Shown: one piece after another, positions 61,605-64,000 of the stretch | How the letters are laid out: each line of letters starts with the position of its first letter | Numbering within the stretch: the first letter of the stretch is position 1 | Source: Streptomyces agglomeratus | Lineage (GTDB): Bacteria; Actinomycetota; Actinomycetes; Streptomycetales; Streptomycetaceae | Direction of reading: 5' to 3' | Assembly: GCF_001746415.1 (NCBI RefSeq) | Contig: NZ_MEHJ01000001.1 | Location: 1-64,000 of the forward strand | Length of the DNA: 64,000 nucleotides | Notes under the pieces: generated by a model | What the model was told of the DNA's origin: nothing | What the model saw: only the letters and a program-made list of their open reading frames with translations | Database searches by the model: none | Program-made: the position numbers and the translations under genes

Positions 61605-61998
61605 AGCCGCTCCAGGTGGAAGGGCCGGACGTCCGGGAGGGCAGGCCGCACCATCGGCCCGGCGTCACCGAGTTGTCCGGAAGGGGGTGGGGTACACACC
61701 GGCAGGGCATGATGACCGCCGGTGGGGATCAGTGGGAATGGCCTCCTGCGGCCGCTTTCCCCTCCTCGCCGTAGAACTCCGGCTGCAGCGGGAACCGCGG
61801 ATCGACGCTGTGCGGCCGGCGCCGTCCCAGGTACCGGGGCGCTCCCAAGGCATCTCCGAGGCTGGCACACGAGCTGGGAGAACGCCATTGGGCGCGCCGG
61901 ATCCACCTCGCCCCGGCGAAGGACTTCGACCCGCTCACCGGCAATCCGGTCCAGGCCGAGGAGCAGCGCCGGGTGTACGAGGGCGACACCCGTCGGCA
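61605..61998. other. No complete gene recognised
   Basis: A minus-strand frame ends DALGAPRYLGRRRPHSVDPR then FPLQPEFYGEEGKAAAGGHS, stop 61729, which looks like a real C-terminus but has no start. Elsewhere nothing. Possibly the end of a lost gene upstream of the DUF2993 gene. Confidence 0.35.
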
Positions 61999-62718
61999 TC
62001 ACGCGCCGTTCAGGGTGCCGGGGCCGCCCGTCAGGGCGATGTACGGGCCGTCCGGTTGGACGTGTACGGACGTGGCCTTGAGCCCGAGCGGGTATTCCTT
62101 CCGCGCGCCCGGCTCCGGTCCGAGACCGCCGTCGCCCATCCCGAGCCGGCCGGTGGGGACGGAGCGGCCGAACACGGTGAGCCCGTCGACGGCGAGGGTG
62201 CCCCTTCCGTCCGCGAGTACGGGACGCAGCGTCAGCTGCCCGGCGCCGCCCGGGCCAACGGCGGCCACGATGGTTCCCTTCGCCGGGTCGGTGGTGACCG
62301 CGGCCACCTGCACGGACGGTGCGGCGGTCCGGATCGCGGCGGCGATCGACTGGGTGGAGGCGGTCACCGGGGCGGAGGCGCTGCCGACGGTGGCCCGTTC
62401 GCCGAGGCGGACGTCGTCGAGCCGTGCGCGGACGCGAACCTGGGGGAGCGGTCCGAGGCGGGCGTCGCTGCTGCTGATGTCGAGTCGGGGGATGCCCTCG
62501 TGCGCCAGGTCCCACAGGGCCCAGTCGCCGGCGACGCTGACCGCCAGGCTGCTGCCGAGAGCGGGTGCCGCCTTCGCGATGCGGTTCTGGATCACGGTGC
62601 GGGCCGTGAACTCGGCCGCGCCCGTGGCGGCGACGGCCAGCAGGAGCACGGCGGTGGTGACCGTGAGGACGAGGTGGCGGCGCACGGCCGCCCGGGTCTT
62701 CGCGAGGCGCTGCTTCAT
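61999..62718 (-). CDS. DUF2993 (LmeA-like) membrane-anchored protein
   Basis: 239 aa from ATG 62718 with GAGGAG upstream. One N-terminal membrane helix/signal anchor (HLVLTVTTAVLLLAVAATGA), then FTARTVIQNRIAKAAPALGS, DWALWDLAHEGIPRLDISSS, VRVRARLDDVRLGERATVGS, GTIVAAVGPGGAGQLTLRPV, TVFGRSVPTGRLGMGDGG. These strands and helices match DUF2993, a lipid-binding tubular fold; relatives such as mycobacterial LmeA work on cell-envelope phospholipids. Intact; monocistronic. Confidence 0.85.
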   Translation of the reverse strand: MKQRLAKTRAAVRRHLVLTVTTAVLLLAVAATGAAEFTARTVIQNRIAKAAPALGSSLAVSVAGDWALWDLAHEGIPRLDISSSDARLGPLPQVRVRARLDDVRLGERATVGSASAPVTASTQSIAAAIRTAAPSVQVAAVTTDPAKGTIVAAVGPGGAGQLTLRPVLADGRGTLAVDGLTVFGRSVPTGRLGMGDGGLGPEPGARKEYPLGLKATSVHVQPDGPYIALTGGPGTLNGA

Positions 62719-62837
62719 CGCCGGTCTCCTCGGGCGGGCGCAAGGGCAGGGGCGGGCACGAGCCCCCTTCCCGCGCGGCGGACGCGGGGTCTCGCCGGGC
62801 GGGGGCCGGCCGCGTGGATCGGTCCACGCGGCCGGGG

Positions 62838-63365
62838 TCAGTGAGATCGGACCAGCAGTCCGCTCTGGTTTGGGATGCGCTTGAGTGCGTCCCATTCCCC
62901 TGCGAGCGTCCACGGCCAGGGAATGAGCCGGGCGCAGAGGTAGACGGTGTGGGGGATGGTGCTGGCTTGGACCCGATTGAGGAGCCGCTTCTCCCACACC
63001 GACCAGGCGGGCGCGTCCATGCCCAGCTCTGCGGCCAGGTCGGCAGAGTGCCACCCCGCGGCGAGGCCGCTGACCGTCCAGAGCATGGGGTCGTCGAGGC
63101 TGACCTCTGTGCGGCGTGGGAGCGGCGGGGGAATTTCCTGATGGACCACTGCCCGGTAGACGAGTTCGGGCCATCGCTTCGTACGAGCTCGCATCTTGGT
63201 CTTGACGCTCTGCGCGTAGTGCTCCATGTCGCGCCGCTCGTAGCCCCATTTCCTGTGGCGCCTGCTGTCACCGAGGGCGTAGCTCGTAAGGAAGGCTTTC
63301 TCGACCGGGGTCAACGGGTGTATCGCGGGCGCGTAGTGAGGCGGCGCCGGTAAGGGTGCGAACAC
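62838..63365 (-). CDS. Conserved hypothetical with LuxR-like segment
   Basis: 175 aa from GTG 63365. PAIHPLTPVEKAFLTSYALG, DSRRHRKWGYERRDMEHYAQ, SVKTKMRARTKRWPELVYRA resembles a LuxR-type HTH in arrangement (L-T-P-x-E ... helix ... V-K-T-K-M). Then SGLAAGWHSADLAAELGMDA, PAWSVWEKRLLNRVQASTIP, HTVYLCARLI, which looks like a second small HTH. Possible DNA-binding protein of an integrative element. Intact. Confidence 0.55.
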   Translation of the reverse strand: MFAPLPAPPHYAPAIHPLTPVEKAFLTSYALGDSRRHRKWGYERRDMEHYAQSVKTKMRARTKRWPELVYRAVVHQEIPPPLPRRTEVSLDDPMLWTVSGLAAGWHSADLAAELGMDAPAWSVWEKRLLNRVQASTIPHTVYLCARLIPWPWTLAGEWDALKRIPNQSGLLVRSH

Positions 63366-63499
63366 GGGGCTACTCCCAGGAATGGGTGGCGAACAGTACG
63401 GGCGGCCTCCACGAGGGGCATAGCCCGTTCCACGGCCAACAGGCGAGCCATCAGCGGCTCACTCCGGGGCCGGAGCTGGAGGGAGAACGGCAGCTTCAC
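63311..63499 (-). CDS. Short open frame coupled to the upstream gene
   Basis: 62 codons from GTG 63499 (GTGA overlap with the stop of 63496-63876): KLPFSLQLRPRSEPLMARLL, AVERAMPLVEAARTVRHPFL. It overlaps the next gene by 55 bp in another frame. Could be real by coupling, or chance. Confidence 0.3.
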   Translation of the reverse strand: MKLPFSLQLRPRSEPLMARLLAVERAMPLVEAARTVRHPFLGVAPCSHPYRRRLTTRPRYTR

Positions 63500-63876
63500 G
63501 GCCAGCCTCGCTCTCCGGCGGGCGCCTCGCGGGCCGTGGCTCTGGCGGCCAGGAGCTCGTGGATGCGCCGCTCTGCGTCCACGCTCACCGCGGTGAGGGC
63601 TTGGACCAGGCGGGCGAGGTTATGCGCACGCAGCGCGCCTCCCTGTGACCGAGCCGTGGCCTGGAGGCGGCGGCTCGCCTCTTCCAGCGTGACGGCAGCA
63701 GGCCGGCGAACGTCGTCACCTCGCGGCAGGGCGCGGATGTGGGCGTCGAGGTCACGACCGAGGGACACGGCGTGCTGGGCCAACTGCTTGAGCGCTGCCT
63801 CAACAGTCTCGGGGGGCGGCTCTCGCCTGTCGCGGCTGCTGAGGTCCCAGCCCAGCACTGAGTCCATCAGCGCCAT
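63496..63876 (-). CDS. Hypothetical helical protein
   Basis: About 126 aa from ATG 63876 (GTGGAG before it; a TTG at 63921 is in frame). MALMDSVLGWDLSSRDRREP, PPETVEAALKQLAQHAVSLG, RDLDAHIRALPRGDDVRRPA, AVTLEEASRRLQATARSQGG, HNLARLVQALTAVSVDAERR. All-helical; no family recognised. First gene of a small minus-strand unit running to 62838. The last 78 bases of the window hold nothing seen. Confidence 0.5.
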   Translation of the reverse strand: MALMDSVLGWDLSSRDRREPPPETVEAALKQLAQHAVSLGRDLDAHIRALPRGDDVRRPAAVTLEEASRRLQATARSQGGALRAHNLARLVQALTAVSVDAERRIHELLAARATAREAPAGERGWP

Positions 63877-64000
63877 GATCTCCACTTTGTCCACTGGGTG
63901 CTGCTTGTAGCCGTATCTCAATCGAACATGGAACGTGTGGGTCGAACAGGTTTCCCGCCGGGGTGATCTTCCCGTTGTGCGCGCATGAAGGCAGGGCCTC

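Noticed and set aside
59343..61712. A 789-codon plus-strand frame opposite LodA/LodB
   Set aside because: Low complexity, no motif; both minus-strand genes have full catalytic signatures and ribosome sites.
1..64000. tRNA, rRNA or attachment-site with integrase
   Set aside because: No cloverleaf, rRNA core sequence or tyrosine/serine integrase was recognised by eye; a covariance-model scan would be decisive.

Overview
The window is high-GC actinobacterial DNA, almost certainly Streptomyces: codon use is GC3-rich, GTG starts are common, and it carries PucR, HxlR, TetR and RsbW-like regulators, secreted FG-GAP and ice-binding proteins, DUF-type genes typical of the genus and many Streptomyces-type insertion sequences. 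It looks like an accessory zone (subtelomeric arm, linear plasmid or genomic island). No rRNA or tRNA gene, integrase, replication origin or core housekeeping gene was recognised.

Layout. 1-2.3 kb: remnant of a DEAD/DEAH helicase with helicase-associated repeats. 2.4-8.8 kb: small genes, many frameshifted (a DUF6247/RelE-like pair, an F420/NADP reductase-like gene with divergent HxlR regulator, cupin, MerR, thioredoxin-like). 9.3-12.7 kb: PucR regulator divergent from a ferredoxin reductase/fatty-acid desaturase operon. 13.7-15.7 kb: a second DUF6247/RelE-like pair, then a TetR regulator divergent from a small membrane protein with a clear operator palindrome. 16.2-17.6 kb: secreted FG-GAP protein. 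18.2-24.1 kb: IS5-type and IS3-type elements, one of which splits an RsbW-like ATPase gene. 24.2-27.6 kb: HTTM protein, DUF5819-like protein and a secreted ice-binding-fold protein with a long GDAAT repeat. 28-35 kb: an IS graveyard (IS30, IS3, IS1182, IS110, ISAzo13, IS6 and IS5 remnants) with a DCC-type (DUF393) gene and a small secreted protein. 35-36 kb: GntR-like regulator. 36.1-41.9 kb: two related transposases in inverted orientation flanking an IS5-type element, an unknown gene and an alpha/beta hydrolase. 42-49 kb: DUF721-like gene followed by nested elements (an IS3 element containing a group II intron, whose reverse transcriptase is itself split by an ISAs1-type and an IS5-type element). 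49.5-52.5 kb: secreted and hypothetical genes and an HNH nuclease fragment. 52.5-58.1 kb: an intact redox/catabolic cluster (EthD-like, alpha/beta hydrolase, quinone oxidoreductase, aldo-keto reductase, SDR, divergent TetR). 58.8-61.6 kb: a LodA/LodB-type quinoprotein amino-acid oxidase pair. 62-63.9 kb: DUF2993-like lipoprotein-fold gene and a small coupled operon.

Functional themes. Three intact metabolic blocks stand out: a desaturase with its dedicated reductase and regulator, the TetR-linked redox cluster, and the LodAB oxidase. Single-base frameshifts are very common left of about 49 kb and rare to its right. That may be real decay in a mobile zone or consensus error, and only read-level checking can tell. 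The most unusual structures are the four-level nested insertion at 42.6-49.0 kb, the ISAs1-type element with an extra gene inside its inverted repeats, the twice-occurring DUF6247/RelE-like pair, and the ice-binding protein repeat.
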